Assembly: GCF_963576545.1 (NCBI RefSeq) | Contig: NW_026870438.1 | Location: 1 to 64,000 of the forward strand | Length of the DNA: 64,000 nt | Source: Limanda limanda | Taxonomy: Eukaryota; Chordata; Actinopteri; Pleuronectiformes; Pleuronectidae | Reading direction: 5' to 3' | In this document: positions 1-11,400 of the stretch, one piece after another | Position numbering within the stretch: position 1 is the first letter of the stretch | How the letters are laid out: every line of letters begins with the position of its first letter | Translations under genes and position numbers: made by a program | Notes under the pieces: model-generated | What the model was told of the DNA's origin: nothing | The model's input: the letters and a program-made list of their open reading frames with translations, nothing else | The model's database searches: none

Positions 1-3000
1 AAGAGAGATATTCTTGAATAACTTTTTTTGTGAAGGTCGGAGAGACTTGAAAAGTGGTTGCATCTGGACTAATTTGGGTCCTGCGGATCGATTGGTACCA
101 TCCCCGAGCTTGTACGACCTTCGGAAGAGGTCGACCGACGAAATTCCCCAAATCTGAGGAGATATTCTTGAATAACTTTTTTGTGAAGGTCGGAGAGACT
201 TGCAAGTAGGCTCTACCCCCACTAATGGGGTTGCGCGCATCGATCGGTACCATCCTTGAGCTTCTCCGACTTTCGGAAGGGTTAGGGTTAGGGATGAAAG
301 CACATAGGAGAAAGAGATATTCTTGAATAACTTTTTTTGTGAAGGTCGGAGAGACTTGCAAGTAGGCTCTACCCCCACTAAATGGGGTAGCGCGCATCGA
401 TCGGTACCATCCTTGAGCTTCTCCGACTTTCGGAAGGGTTAGGGTTAGGGTTAGGGATGAAGCACATAGGAGAAAGAGATATTCTTGAATAACTTTTTTG
501 TGAAGGTCGGAGAGACTTGAAAAGTGGTTGCATCTGGACTAATTTGGGTCCTGCAGATCGATTGGTACCATCCCCGAGCTTGTACGACCTTCGGAAGAGG
601 TCGACCGACGAATTCCCCAAATCTGAGGAGATATTCTTGAATAACTTTTTTTGTGAAGGTCGGAGAGACTTGCAAGTAGGCTCTACCCCCACTAAATGGG
701 GTTGCGCGCATCGATCGGTACCATCCTTGAGCTTCTCCGACTTTCGGAAGGGTTAGGGTTAGGGTTAGGGATGAAAGCACATAGGAGAAAGAGATATTCT
801 TGAATAACTTTTTTTGTGAAGGTCGGAGAGACTTGCAAGTAGGCTCTACTCCCACTAAATGGGGTAGCGCGCATCGATCGGTACCATCTTTGAGCTTCTC
901 CGACTTTCGGAAGGGTTAGGGTTAGGGTTAGGATGAAAGCACATAGGGAGAAAGAGATATTCTTGAATAACTTTTTTGTGAAGGTCGGAGAGACTTGCAA
1001 GTAGGCTCTACCCCCACTAAATGGGGTAGCGCGCATCGATCGGTACCATCCTTGAGCTTCTCCGACTTTCGGAAGGGTTAGGGTTAGGGTTAGGGATGAA
1101 AGCACATAGGAGAAAGAGATATTCTTGAATAACTTTTTTGTGAAGGTCGGAGAGACTTGCAAGTAGGCTCTACCCCCACTAAATGGGGTAGCGCGCATCG
1201 ATCGGTACCATCCTTGAGCTTCTCCGACTTTCGGAAGGGTTAGGGTTAGGGTTAGGGATGAAAGCACATAGGAGAAAGAGATATTCTTGAATAACTTTTT
1301 TTGTGAAGGTCGGAGAGACTGCAAGTAGGCTCTACCCCCACTAAATGGGGTAGCGCGCATCGATCGGTACCATCCTTGAGCTTCTCCGACTTTCGAAGGG
1401 TTAGGGTTAGGGTTAGGGATGAAAGCACATAGGAGAAAGAGATATTCTTGAATAACTTTTTTTGTAAAGGTCGGAGAGACTTGGAAAGTGGTTGCATCTG
1501 GACTAATTGGGTCCTGCGGATCGATTGGTACCATCCCCGAGCTTGTACGACCTTCGGAAGAGGTCGACCGACGAAATTCCCCCAAATCTGAGGAGATATT
1601 CTTGAATAACTTTTTTTGTGAAGGTCGGAGAGACTTGCAAGTAGGCTCTACCCCCACTAAATGGGGTTGCGCGCATCGATCGGTACCATCCTTGAGCTTC
1701 TCCGACTTTCGGAAGGGTTAGGGTTTAGGGTTAGGGATGAAAGCACATAGGAGAAAGAGATATTCTTGAATAACTTTTTTGTGAAGGTCGGAGAGACTTG
1801 CAAGTAGGCTCTACCCCCACTAAATGGGGTAGCGCACATCGATCGGTACCATCCTTGAGCTTCTCCGACTTTCGGAAGGGTTAGGGTTAGGGATGAAAGC
1901 ACATAGGAGAAAGAGATATTCTTGAATAACTTTTTTTGTGAAGGTCGGAGAGACTTGGAAAGTGGTTGCATCTGGACTAATTTGGGTCCTGCGGATCGAT
2001 TGGTACCATCCTCGAGCTTGTACGACCTTCGGAAGAGGTCGACCGACGAAATTCCCCCAAATCTGAGGAGATATTCTTGAATAACTTTTTTTGTGAAGGT
2101 CGGAGAGACTTGCAAGTAGGCTCTACCCCCACTAAATGGGGTTAGCGCGCATCGATCGGTACCATCCTTGAGCTTCTCCGACTTTCGGAAGGGTTAGGGT
2201 TAGGGTTAGGGATGAAAGCACATAGGAGAAAGAGATATTCTTGAATAACTTTTTTTGTGAAGGTCGGAGAGACTTGAAAAGTGGTTGCATCTGGACTAAT
2301 TTGGGTCCTGCGGATCGATTGGTACCATCCCCGAGCTTGTACGACCTTCGGAAGAGGTCGACCGACGAAATTCCCCCAAATCTGAGGAGATATTCTTGAA
2401 TAACTTTTTTTGTGAAGGTCGGAGAGACTTGCAAGTAGGCTCTACCCCACTAAATGGGGTTGCGCGCATCGATCGGTACCATCCTTGAGCTTCTCCGACT
2501 TTCGGAAGGGTTAGGGTTAGGGTTAGGGATGAAAGCACATAGGAGAAAGAGATATTCTTGAATAACTTTTTTTGTGAAGGTCGGAGAGACTTGCAAGTAG
2601 GCTCTACCCCCACTAAAATGGGGTTAGCGCGCATCGATCGGTTACCATCCTTGAGCTTCTCCGACTTTCGGAAGGGTTAGGGTTAGGGTTAGGGCTGAAA
2701 GCACATAGGAGAAAGAGATATTCTTGAATAACTTTTTTTGTGAAGGTCGGAGAGACTTGAAAGTGGTTGCATCTGGGACTAATTTGGGTCCTGCAGATCG
2801 ATTGGTACCATCCCCGAGCTGTACGACCTTCGGAGAGGTCGACCGACGAAATTCCCCCAAATCTGAGGAGATATTCTTGAATAACTTTTTTGTGAAGGTC
2901 GGAGAGACTTGCAAGTAGGCTCTACCCCCACTAAATGGGGTTGCGCGCATCGATCGGTACCATCCTTGAGCTTCTCCGACTTTCGGAAGGGTTAGGGTTA

Positions 3001-5140
3001 GGGTTAGGGATGAAAGCACATAGGAGAAAGAGATATTCTTGAATAACTTTTTTGTGAAGGTCGGAGAGACTTGCAAGTAGGCTCTACTCCCACTAAATGG
3101 GGTAGCGCGCATCGATCGGTACCATCTTTGAGCTTCTCCGACTTTCGGAAGGGTTAGGGTTAGGGTTAGGGATGAAAGCACATAGGAGAAGAGATATTCT
3201 TGAATAACTTTTTTTGTGAAGTCGGAGAGACTTGCAAGTAGGCCTACCCCACTAAATGGGGTAGCGCGCATCGATCGGTACCATCCTTGAGCTTCTCCGA
3301 CTTTCGGAAGGGTTAGGGTTAGGGTTAGGGATGAAAGCACATAGGAGAAAGAGATATTCTTGAATAACTTTTTTTGTGAAGTCGGAGAGACTTGCAAGTA
3401 GGCTCTACCCCCACTAAATGGGGTAGCGCGCATCGATCGGTACCATCCTTGAGCTTCTCCGACTTTCGGAAGGGTTAGGGTTAGGGTTAGGGATGAAAGC
3501 ACATAGGAGAAAGAGATATTCTTGAATAACTTTTTTTGTGAAGGTCGGAGAGACTTGGAAGTGGTTGCATCTGGACTAATTTGGTCCTGCGGATCGATTG
3601 GTACCATGCCCGAGCTTGTACGACCTTCGGAAGAGGTCGACCGACGAAATTCCCCCAAATCTGAGGAGATATTCTTGAATAACTTTTTTGTGAAGGTCGG
3701 AGAGACTTGCAAGTAGGCTCTACCCCCACTAAATGGGGTAGCGCGCATCGATCGGTACCATCCTTGAGCTTCTCCGACTTTCGGAAGGGTTAGGGTTAGG
3801 GTTAGGGATGAAAGCACATAGGAGAAAGAGATATTCTTGAATAACTTTTTTTGTAAAGGTCGGAGAGACTTGGAAAGTGGTTGCATCTGGACTAATTTGG
3901 GTCCTGCGGATCGATTGGTACCATCCCCAAGCTTGTACGACCTTCGGAAGAGGTCGACCGACGAAATTCCCCCAAATCTGAGGAGATATTCTTGAATAAC
4001 TTTTTTTGTGAAGGTCGGAGAGACTTGCAAGTAGGCTCTACCCCCACTAAATGGGGTTGCGCGCATCGATCGGTACCATCCTTGAGCTTCTCCGACTTTC
4101 GGAAGGGTTAGGGTTAGGGTTAGGGATGAAAGCACATAGGAGAAAGAGATATTCTTGAATAACTTTTTTGTGAAGGTCGGAGAGACTTGCAAGTAGGCTC
4201 TACCCCCACTAAATGGGGTAGCGCGCATCGATCAGTACCATCCTTGAGCTTCTCCGACTTTCGGAAGGGTTTAGGGTTAGGGATGAAAGCACATAGGAGA
4301 AAGAGATATTCTTGAATAACTTTTTTTGTGAAGGTCGGAGAGACTTGGAAAGTGGTTGCATCTGGACTAATTTGGGTCCTGCGGATCGATTGGTACCATC
4401 CCCGAGCTTGTACGACCTTCGGAAGAGGTCGACCGACGAAATTCCCCCAAATCTGAGGAGATATTCTTGAATAACTTTTTTTGTGAAGGTCGGAGAGACT
4501 TGCAAGTAGGCTCTACCCCCACTAAATGGGGTTGCGCGCATCGATCGGTACCATCCTTGAGCTTCTCCGACTTTCGGAAGGGTTAGGGTTAGGGTTAGGG
4601 ATGAAAGCACAATAGGAGAAAGAGATATTCTTGAATAACTTTTTTTGTGAAGGTCGGAGAGACTTGAAAAGTGGTTGCATCTGGACTAATTTGGGTCCTG
4701 CGGATCGATTGGTACCATCCCCGAGCTTGTACGACTTCGGAAGAGGTCGACCGACGAAATTCCCCAAATCTGAGGAGATATTCTTGAATAACTTTTTTTG
4801 TGAAGGTCGGAGAGACTTGCAAGTAGGCTCTACCCCCACTAAATGGGGTTGCGCGCATCGATCGGTACCATCCTTGAGCTTCTCCGACTTTCGAAGGGTT
4901 AGGGTTAGGGTTAGGGGATGAAAGCACATAGGAGAAAGAGATATTCTTGAATAACACTTTTTTTGTGAAGGTCGGAGAGACTTGCAAGTAGGCTCTACCC
5001 CCACTAAATGGGGTAGCGCGCATCGATCGGTACCATCCTTGAGCTTCTCCGACTTTCGGAAGGGTTAGGGTTAGGGTTAGGGATGAAAGCACATAGGAGA
5101 AAGAGATATTCTTGAATAACTTTTTTTGAAAGTCGGAGAG
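1..5140 (+). repeat. Left segment: same A/B array with many single-base indels
   Basis: B motifs start at 55, 525, 1489, 1963, 2282, 2764, 3562, 3878, 4353, 4672 and 5151, giving A counts of 2,5,2,1,2,4,1,2,1,2. Units here have private small indels: short T runs (six instead of seven) at many places, an extra base in CACTAAAATG at 2611, GTTACC at 2641, CTGGGACT near 2771, a missing base in CGGAGAGG near 2831, GGCCTACC near 3241, AATAGG at 4611, ATAACACTTT at 4951 and TTTGAAAGTC near 5127. To the right of about 5,140 such indels are nearly absent. The type and clustering fit uncorrected long-read error at a thinly covered assembly edge; real local decay is the alternative. Confidence 0.85.
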
Positions 5141-6380
5141 ACTTGGAAAGTGGTTGCATCTGGACTAATTTGGGTCCTGCGGATCGATTGGTACCATCCC
5201 CAAGCTTGTACGACCTTCGGAAGAGGTCGACCGACGAAATTCCCCCAAATCTGAGGAGATATTCTTGAATAACTTTTTTTGTGAAGGTCGGAGAGACTTG
5301 CAAGTAGGCTCTACCCCCACTAAATGGGGTTGCGCGCATCGATCGGTACCATCCTTGAGCTTCTCCGACTTTCGGAAGGGTTAGGGTTAGGGTTAGGGAT
5401 GAAAGCACATAGGAGAAAGAGATATTCTTGAATAACTTTTTTTGTGAAGGTCGGAGAGACTTGCAAGTAGGCTCTACCCCCACTAAATGGGGTAGCGCGC
5501 ATCGATCAGTACCATCCTTGAGCTTCTCCGACTTTCGGAAGGGTTAGGGTTAGGGTTAGGGATGAAAGCACATAGGAGAAAGAGATATTCTTGAATAACT
5601 TTTTTTGTGAAGGTCGGAGAGACTTGGAAAGTGGTTGCATCTGGACTAATTTGGGTCCTGCGGATCGATTGGTACCATCCCCGAGCTTGTACGACCTTCG
5701 GAAGAGGTCGACCGACGAAATTCCCCCAAATCTGAGGAGATATTCTTGAATAACTTTTTTTGTGAAGGTCGGAGAGACTTGCAAGTAGGCTCTACCCCCA
5801 CTAAATGGGGTTGCGCGCATCGATCGGTACCATCCTTGAGCTTCTCCGACTTTCGGAAGGGTTAGGGTTAGGGTTAGGGATGAAAGCACATAGGAGAAAG
5901 AGATATTCTTGAATAACTTTTTTTGTGAAGGTCGGAGAGACTTGAAAAGTGGTTGCATCTGGACTAATTTGGGTCCTGCGGATCGATTGGTACCATCCCC
6001 GAGCTTGTACGACCTTCGGAAGAGGTCGACCGACGAAATTCCCCCAAATCTGAGGAGATATTCTTGAATAACTTTTTTTGTGAAGGTCGGAGAGACTTGC
6101 AAGTAGGCTCTACCCCCACTAAATGGGGTTGCGCGCATCGATCGGTACCATCCTTGAGCTTCTCCGACTTTCGGAAGGGTTAGGGTTAGGGTTAGGGATG
6201 AAAGCACATAGGAGAAAGAGATATTCTTGAATAACTTTTTTTGTGAAGGTCGGAGAGACTTGCAAGTAGGCTCTACCCCCACTAAATGGGGTAGCGCGCA
6301 TCGATCGGTACCATCCTTGAGCTTCTCCGACTTTCGGAAGGGTTAGGGTTAGGGTTAGGGATGAAAGCACATAGGAGAAA

Positions 6381-6535
6381 GAGATATTCTTGAATAACTT
6401 TTTTTGTGAAGGTCGGAGAGACTTGAAAAGTGGTTGCATCTGGACTAATTTGGGTCCTGCGGATCGATTGGTACCATCCCCGAGCTTGTACGACCTTCGG
6501 AAGAGGTCGACCGACGAAATTCCCCCAAATCTGAG
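6381..6535 (+). repeat. Monomer B, reference copy (155 bp, telomere-free)
   Basis: Reference copy of B. Bases 1-45 are identical to A. The next 78 bp align to A without gaps (56 of 79 identical over the joined segment). The final 32 bp replace the telomeric block and linker of A with a unique tail containing GGTCGACC and CGAAATTCCCCCAAATCTGAG-like sequence. Two B subfamilies exist: one reads ACTTGGAAAGTGG and the other ACTTGAAAAGTGG just after the box (this copy is the second kind). A second polymorphism is CCTGCGGATC versus CCTGCAGATC. B copies never touch each other; each has A on both sides. I infer that B descends from the same ancestral monomer as A. Confidence 0.96.
6492..6512. other. 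Overlapping palindromes GACCT...AGGTC and GGTCGACC in monomer B
   Basis: GACCT and AGGTC form 5-bp arms around TCGGAAG. The right arm overlaps a perfect 8-bp palindrome GGTCGACC. This segment lies exactly where A carries its telomeric block. The GTCGAC core appears in B units only, so it marks B positions along the array. A rare copy has lost it (GTTGAC near 46,658). Confidence 0.8.
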
Positions 6536-6861
6536 GAGATATTCTTGAATAACTTTTTTTGTGAAGGTCGGAGAGACTTGCAAGTAGGCTCTACCCCCAC
6601 TAAATGGGGTTGCGCGCATCGATCGGTACCATCCTTGAGCTTCTCCGACTTTCGGAAGGGTTAGGGTTAGGGTTAGGGATGAAAGCACATAGGAGAAAGA
6701 GATATTCTTGAATAACTTTTTTTGTGAAGGTCGGAGAGACTTGCAAGTAGGCTCTACTCCCACTAAATGGGGTAGCGCGCATCGATCGGTACCATCTTTG
6801 AGCTTCTCCGACTTTCGGAAGGGTTAGGGTTAGGGTTAGGGATGAAAGCACATAGGAGAAA

Positions 6862-6906
6862 GAGATATTCTTGAATAACTTTTTTTGTGAAGGTCGGAGA
6901 GACTTG
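6862..6906 (+). repeat. 45-bp box shared identically by A and B (reference instance)
   Basis: The stretch begins GAGATATTCTTGAATAAC, continues through a run of seven T and ends GGTCGGAGAGACTTG. It opens every A and every B unit. Between consensus A and consensus B it has no differences, whereas the following 38 bp are only about 55 percent identical and the unit ends are unrelated. The box holds a dyad (TATTC-TT-GAATA) and an oligo-T tract. Variation inside it is mostly in the T run or the bases after it (TTTGTGAAGG, TTTTTGAAGG, TTTTTAAAGG). A conserved island shared by otherwise diverged monomers can mark a protein-binding site or a preferred recombination/conversion site; sequence alone does not choose between them. 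Confidence 0.9.
6866..6877. other. Dyad TATTC-TT-GAATA in the shared box
   Basis: A perfect 5-bp inverted repeat with a two-base centre, present in essentially every monomer of both types. It contains TTCnnGAA, which is two inverted nGAAn pentamers as found in heat-shock elements. A canonical element needs at least three pentamers and neither the upstream triplet (AGA) nor the downstream one (ACT) completes a third. The dyad is certain; any factor binding is speculation. Confidence 0.6.
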
Positions 6907-6916
6907 CAAGTAGGCT

Positions 6917-6938
6917 CTACCCCCACTAAATGGGGTAG
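6917..6938. other. Inverted repeat CTACCCC / GGGGTAG in monomer A
   Basis: Perfect 7-bp arms flank the 8-base loop CACTAAAT, so a short hairpin is possible in single-stranded DNA or RNA. Many A copies directly after a B unit carry GGGGTTG in the right arm, which breaks one pair. Other variants (CTACTCC left arm, GGGGAAG or GGTGTAG right arm) also weaken it without clear compensation, so I see no evidence that pairing is maintained. Confidence 0.55.
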
Positions 6939-6983
6939 CGCGCATCGATCGGTACCATCCTTGAGCTTCTCCGACTTTCGGAA

Positions 6984-7004
6984 GGGTTAGGGTTAGGGTT
7001 AGGG
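6984..7004 (+). repeat. Interstitial telomeric block (four GGG tracts, three TTAGGG steps)
   Basis: The block reads GGG followed by three exact TTAGGG steps and occurs in every A unit at the same place, preceded by TTTCGGAA and followed by ATGAAAGC. It matches the telomere repeat of vertebrates and several other eukaryotic groups. Four GGG tracts with TTA loops are the minimum for one intramolecular G-quadruplex of the human telomeric type. Double-stranded TAGGGTTAG sites, as recognised by TRF-like Myb proteins, are also present. Across about 282 A units the blocks sum to roughly 5.9 kb, near 9 percent of the window. Confidence 0.95.
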
Positions 7005-7823
7005 ATGAAAGCACATAGGAGAAAGAGATATTCTTGAATAACTTTTTTTGTGAAGGTCGGAGAGACTTGCAAGTAGGCTCTACCCCCACTAAATGGGGTA
7101 GCGCGCATCGATCGGTACCATCCTTGAGCTTCTCCGACTTTCGGAAGGGTTAGGGTTAGGGTTAGGGATGAAAGCACATAGGAGAAAGAGATATTCTTGA
7201 ATAACTTTTTTTGTAAAGGTCGGAGAGACTTGGAAAGTGGTTGCATCTGGACTAATTTGGGTCCTGCGGATCGATTGGTACCATCCCCAAGCTTGTACGA
7301 CCTTCGGAAGAGGTCGACCGACGAAATTCCCCCAAATCTGAGGAGATATTCTTGAATAACTTTTTTTGTGAAGGTCGGAGAGACTTGCAAGTAGGCTCTA
7401 CCCCCACTAAATGGGGTTGCGCGCATCGATCGGTACCATCCTTGAGCTTCTCCGACTTTCGGAAGGGTTAGGGTTAGGGTTAGGGATGAAAGCACATAGG
7501 AGAAAGAGATATTCTTGAATAACTTTTTTTGTGAAGGTCGGAGAGACTTGCAAGTAGGCTCTACCCCCACTAAATGGGGTAGCGCGCATCGATCGGTACC
7601 ATCCTTGAGCTTCTCCGACTTTCGGAAGGGTTAGGGTTAGGGTTAGGGATGAAAGCACATAGGAGAAAGAGATATTCTTGAATAACTTTTTTTGTGAAGG
7701 TCGGAGAGACTTGGAAAGTGGTTGCATCTGGACTAATTTGGGTCCTGCGGATCGATTGGTACCATCCCCGAGCTTGTACGACCTTCGGAAGAGGTCGACC
7801 GACGAAATTCCCCCAAATCTGAG

Positions 7824-7980
7824 GAGATATTCTTGAATAACTTTTTTTGTGAAGGTCGGAGAGACTTGCAAGTAGGCTCTACCCCCACTAAATGGGGTTG
7901 CGCGCATCGATCGGTACCATCCTTGAGCTTCTCCGACTTTCGGAAGGGTTAGGGTTAGGGATGAAAGCACATAGGAGAAA
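7824..7980 (+). repeat. Monomer A short variant (157 bp, two TTAGGG steps)
   Basis: Identical in layout to A but with one TTAGGG step fewer, leaving three GGG tracts. Other two-step copies have their block near 290, 1,880, 9,725, 10,360, 10,845, 16,640, 23,395, 27,895, 29,015, 30,300, 33,350, 40,250, 44,580, 45,860, 49,540, 51,460, 52,570, 54,485, 56,725, 57,835 and 62,330. The loss is always a whole 6-bp step, as expected for slippage or unequal exchange inside the telomeric block. Confidence 0.93.
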
Positions 7981-8469
7981 GAGATATTCTTGAATAACTT
8001 TTTTTGTGAAGGTCGGAGAGACTTGCAAGTAGGCTCTACTCCCACTAAATGGGGTAGCGCGCATCGATCGGTACCATCCTTGAGCTTCTCCGACTTTCGG
8101 AAGGGTTAGGGTTAGGGTTAGGGATGAAAGCACATAGGAGAAAGAGATATTCTTGAATAACTTTTTTTGTGAAGGTCGGAGAGACTTGCAAGTAGGCTCT
8201 ACCCCCACTAAATGGGGTAGCGCACATCGATCGGTACCATCCTTGAGCTTCTCCGACTTTCGGAAGGGTTAGGGTTAGGGTTAGGGATGAAAGCACATAG
8301 GAGAAAGAGATATTCTTGAATAACTTTTTTTGTGAAGGTCGGAGAGACTTGCAAGTAGGCTCTACCCCCACTAAATGGGGTAGCGCGCATCGATCGGTAC
8401 CATCCTTGAGCTTCTCCGACTTTCGGAAGGGTTAGGGTTAGGGTTAGGGATGAAAGCACATAGGAGAAA

Positions 8470-11400
8470 GAGATATTCTTGAATAACTTTTTTTGTGAAG
8501 GTCGGAGAGACTTGAAAAGTGGTTGCATCTGGACTAATTTGGGTCCTGCGGATCGATTGGTACCATCCCCGAGCTTGTACGACCTTCGGAAGAGGTCGAC
8601 CGACGAAATTCCCCCAAATCTGAGGAGATATTCTTGAATAACTTTTTTTGTGAAGGTCGGAGAGACTTGCAAGTAGGCTCTACCCCCACTAAATGGGGTT
8701 GCGCGCATCGATCGGTACCATCCTTGAGCTTCTCCGACTTTCGGAAGGGTTAGGGTTAGGGTTAGGGATGAAAGCACATAGGAGAAAGAGATATTCTTGA
8801 ATAACTTTTTTTGTGAAGGTCGGAGAGACTTGCAAGTAGGCTCTACTCCCACTAAATGGGGTAGCGCGCATCGATCGGTACCATCTTTGAGCTTCTCCGA
8901 CTTTCGGAAGGGTTAGGGTTAGGGTTAGGGATGAAAGCACATAGGAGAAAGAGATATTCTTGAATAACTTTTTTTGTGAAGGTCGGAGAGACTTGCAAGT
9001 AGGCTCTACCCCCACTAAATGGGGTAGCGCGCATCGATCGGTACCATCCTTGAGCTTCTCCGACTTTCGGAAGGGTTAGGGTTAGGGTTAGGGATGAAAG
9101 CACATAGGAGAAAGAGATATTCTTGAATAACTTTTTTTGTGAAGGTCGGAGAGACTTGCAAGTAGGCTCTACCCCCACTAAATGGGGTAGCGCACATCGA
9201 TCGGTACCATCCTTGAGCTTCTCCGACTTTCGGAAGGGTTAGGGTTAGGGTTAGGGATGAAAGCACATAGGAGAAAGACATATTCTTGAATAACTTTTTT
9301 TGTGAAGGTCGGAGAGACTTGGAAAGTGGTTGCATCTGGACTAATTTGGGTCCTGCGGATCGATTGGTACCATCCCCGAGCTTGTACGACCTTCGGAAGA
9401 GGTCGACCAACGAAATTCCCCCAAATCTGAGGAGATATTCTTGAATAACTTTTTTTGTGAAGGTCGGAGAGACTTGCAAGTAGGCTCTACCCCCACTAAA
9501 TGGGGTTGCGCGCATCGATCGGTACCATCCTTGAGCTTCTCCGACTTTCGGAAGGGTTAGGGTTAGGGTTAGGGATGAAAGCACATAGGAGAAAGAGATA
9601 TTCTTGAATAACTTTTTTTGTGAAGGTCGGAGAGACTTGCAAGTAGGCTCTACCCCCACTAAATGGGGTAGCGCGCATCGATCGGTACCATCCTTGAGCT
9701 TCTCCGACTTTCGGAAGGGTTAGGGTTAGGGATGAAAGCACATAGGAGAAAGAGATATTCTTGAATAACTTTTTTTGTGAAGGTCGGAGAGACTTGCAAG
9801 TAGGCTCTACCCCCACTAAATGGGGTAGCGCGCATCGATCGGTACCATCCTTGAGCTTCTCCGACTTTCGGAAGGGTTAGGGTTAGGGTTAGGGATGAAA
9901 GCACATAGGAGAAAGAGATATTCTTGAATAACTTTTTTTGTGAAGGTCGGAGAGACTTGCAAGTAGGCTCTACCCCCACTAAATGGGGTAGCGCGCATCG
10001 ATCGGTACCATCCTTGAGCTTCTCCGACTTTCGGAAGGGTTAGGGTTAGGGTTAGGGATGAAAGCACATAGGAGAAAGAGATATTCTTGAATAACTTTTT
10101 TTGTGAAGGTCGGAGAGACTTGAAAAGTGGTTGCATCTGGACTAATTTGGGTCCTGCGGATCGATTGGTACCATCCCCGAGCTTGTACGACCTTCGGAAG
10201 AGGTCGACCGACGAAATTCCCCCAAATCTGAGGAGATATTCTTGAATAACTTTTTTTGTGAAGGTCGGAGAGACTTGCAAGTAGGCTCTACCCCCACTAA
10301 ATGGGGTTGCGCGCATCGATCGGTACCATCCTTGAGCTTCTCCGACTTTCGGAAGGGTTAGGGTTAGGGATGAAAGCACATAGGAGAAAGAGATATTCTT
10401 GAATAACTTTTTTTGTGAAGGTCGGAGAGACTTGCAAGTAGGCTCTACTCCCACTAAATGGGGTAGCGCGCATCGATCGGTACCATCTTTGAGCTTCTCC
10501 GACTTTCGGAAGGGTTAGGGTTAGGGTTAGGGATGAAAGCACATAGGAGAAAGAGATATTCTTGAATAACTTTTTTTGTGAAGGTCGGAGAGACTTGCAA
10601 GTAGGCTCTACCCCCACTAAATGGGGTAGCGCGCATCGATCGGTACCATCCTTGAGCTTCTCCGACTTTCGGAAGGGTTAGGGTTAGGGTTAGGGATGAA
10701 AGCACATAGGAGAAAGAGATATTCTTGAATAACTTTTTTTGTGAAGGTCGGAGAGACTTGCAAGTAGGCTCTATCCCCACTAAATGGGGTAGCGCGCATC
10801 GATCGGTACCATCCTTGAGCTTCTCCGACTTTCGGAAGGGTTAGGGTTAGGGATGAAAGCACATAGGAGAAAGAGATATTCTTGAATAACTTTTTTTGTG
10901 AAGGTCGGAGAGACTTGGAAAGTGGTTGCATCTGGACTAATTTGGGTCCTGCGGATCGAATGGTACCATGCCCGAGCTTGTACGACCTTCGGAAGAGGTC
11001 GACCGACGAAATTCCCCCAAATCTGAGGAGATATTCTTGAATAACTTTTTTTGTGAAGGTCGGAGAGACTTGCAAGTAGGCTCTACCCCCACTAAATGGG
11101 GTAGCGCGCATCGATCGGTACCATCCTTGAGCTTCTCCGACTTTCGGAAGGGTTAGGGTTAGGGTTAGGGATGAAAGCACATAGGAGAAAGAGATATTCT
11201 TGAATAACTTTTTTTGTGAAGGTCGGAGAGACTTGCAAGTAGGCTCTACTCCCACTAAATGGGGTAGCGCGCATCGATCGGTACCATCTTTGAGCTTCTC
11301 CGACTTTCGGAAGGGTTAGGGTTAGGGTTAGGGATGAAAGCACATAGGAGAAAGAGATATTCTTGAATAACTTTTTTTGTGAAGGTCGGAGAGACTTGCA

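Larger units (their letters stand above)
6862..7024 (+). repeat. Monomer A, reference copy (163 bp, telomere-bearing)
   Basis: This is a clean copy of the commonest A form, chosen as reference. Order within the unit: bases 1-45 are the box shared with B; about 56-77 hold an inverted repeat CTACCCC / GGGGTAG around an 8-base loop; about 77-95 hold a cluster of short palindromes (GCGCGC, ATCGAT, GGTACC); 113-123 are TCCGACTTTCGGAAG-like sequence; 123-143 are the telomeric block with four GGG tracts separated by TTA; the last 20 bp are an A-only linker (ATGAAAGCACATAGGAGAAA). Most A units in the window differ from this copy by zero to three substitutions. Length variants differ by exactly one TTAGGG step. 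Confidence 0.97.

Noticed and set aside
2642..4228. Longest minus-strand open frame (528 codons) and many other minus-strand frames of 60-434 codons with start codons
   Set aside because: All are translations of the satellite. The same peptide blocks recur in every unit, low-complexity LTLTLT and NPNPNP come from CCCTAA read in two frames, frames shift whenever A/B order changes, and the longest one lies in the indel-rich left segment. No promoter, domain or codon pattern supports a gene.
6487..6510. Possible CENP-B box in B (CTTCGGAAGAGGTCGAC) or A (TTTCGGAAGGGTTAGG)
   Set aside because: Both keep TTCG but match only about six of the nine essential positions; the CGGG half is missing. No evidence for CENP-B binding.
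6425..6512. Possible RNA polymerase III A/B boxes, suggesting a SINE origin
   Set aside because: GGTCGACC resembles part of a B box but lacks the GGTTCGA core and there is no credible A box at the right distance, nor an A-rich tail or target-site duplication.
6917..6938. Functional hairpin or terminator in A
   Set aside because: The stem is short, common subtypes break pairs without compensation, and no transcript unit is evident.
6984..7004. True chromosome terminus
   Set aside because: Telomeric tracts never exceed four TTAGGG steps and are always followed by satellite linker; no pure terminal tract is present in the window.
10968..11156. Recurring 62-codon plus-strand frame starting MPELVRPSEE (also near 11775, 15321, 42792, 44390, 47751, 49349, 51265, 54292, 62141)
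   Set aside because: It exists only because a C-to-G change in some B units creates ATG within CATGCCC. It crosses a B-A junction and stops in the telomeric block. This is a marker of a B variant, not a gene.
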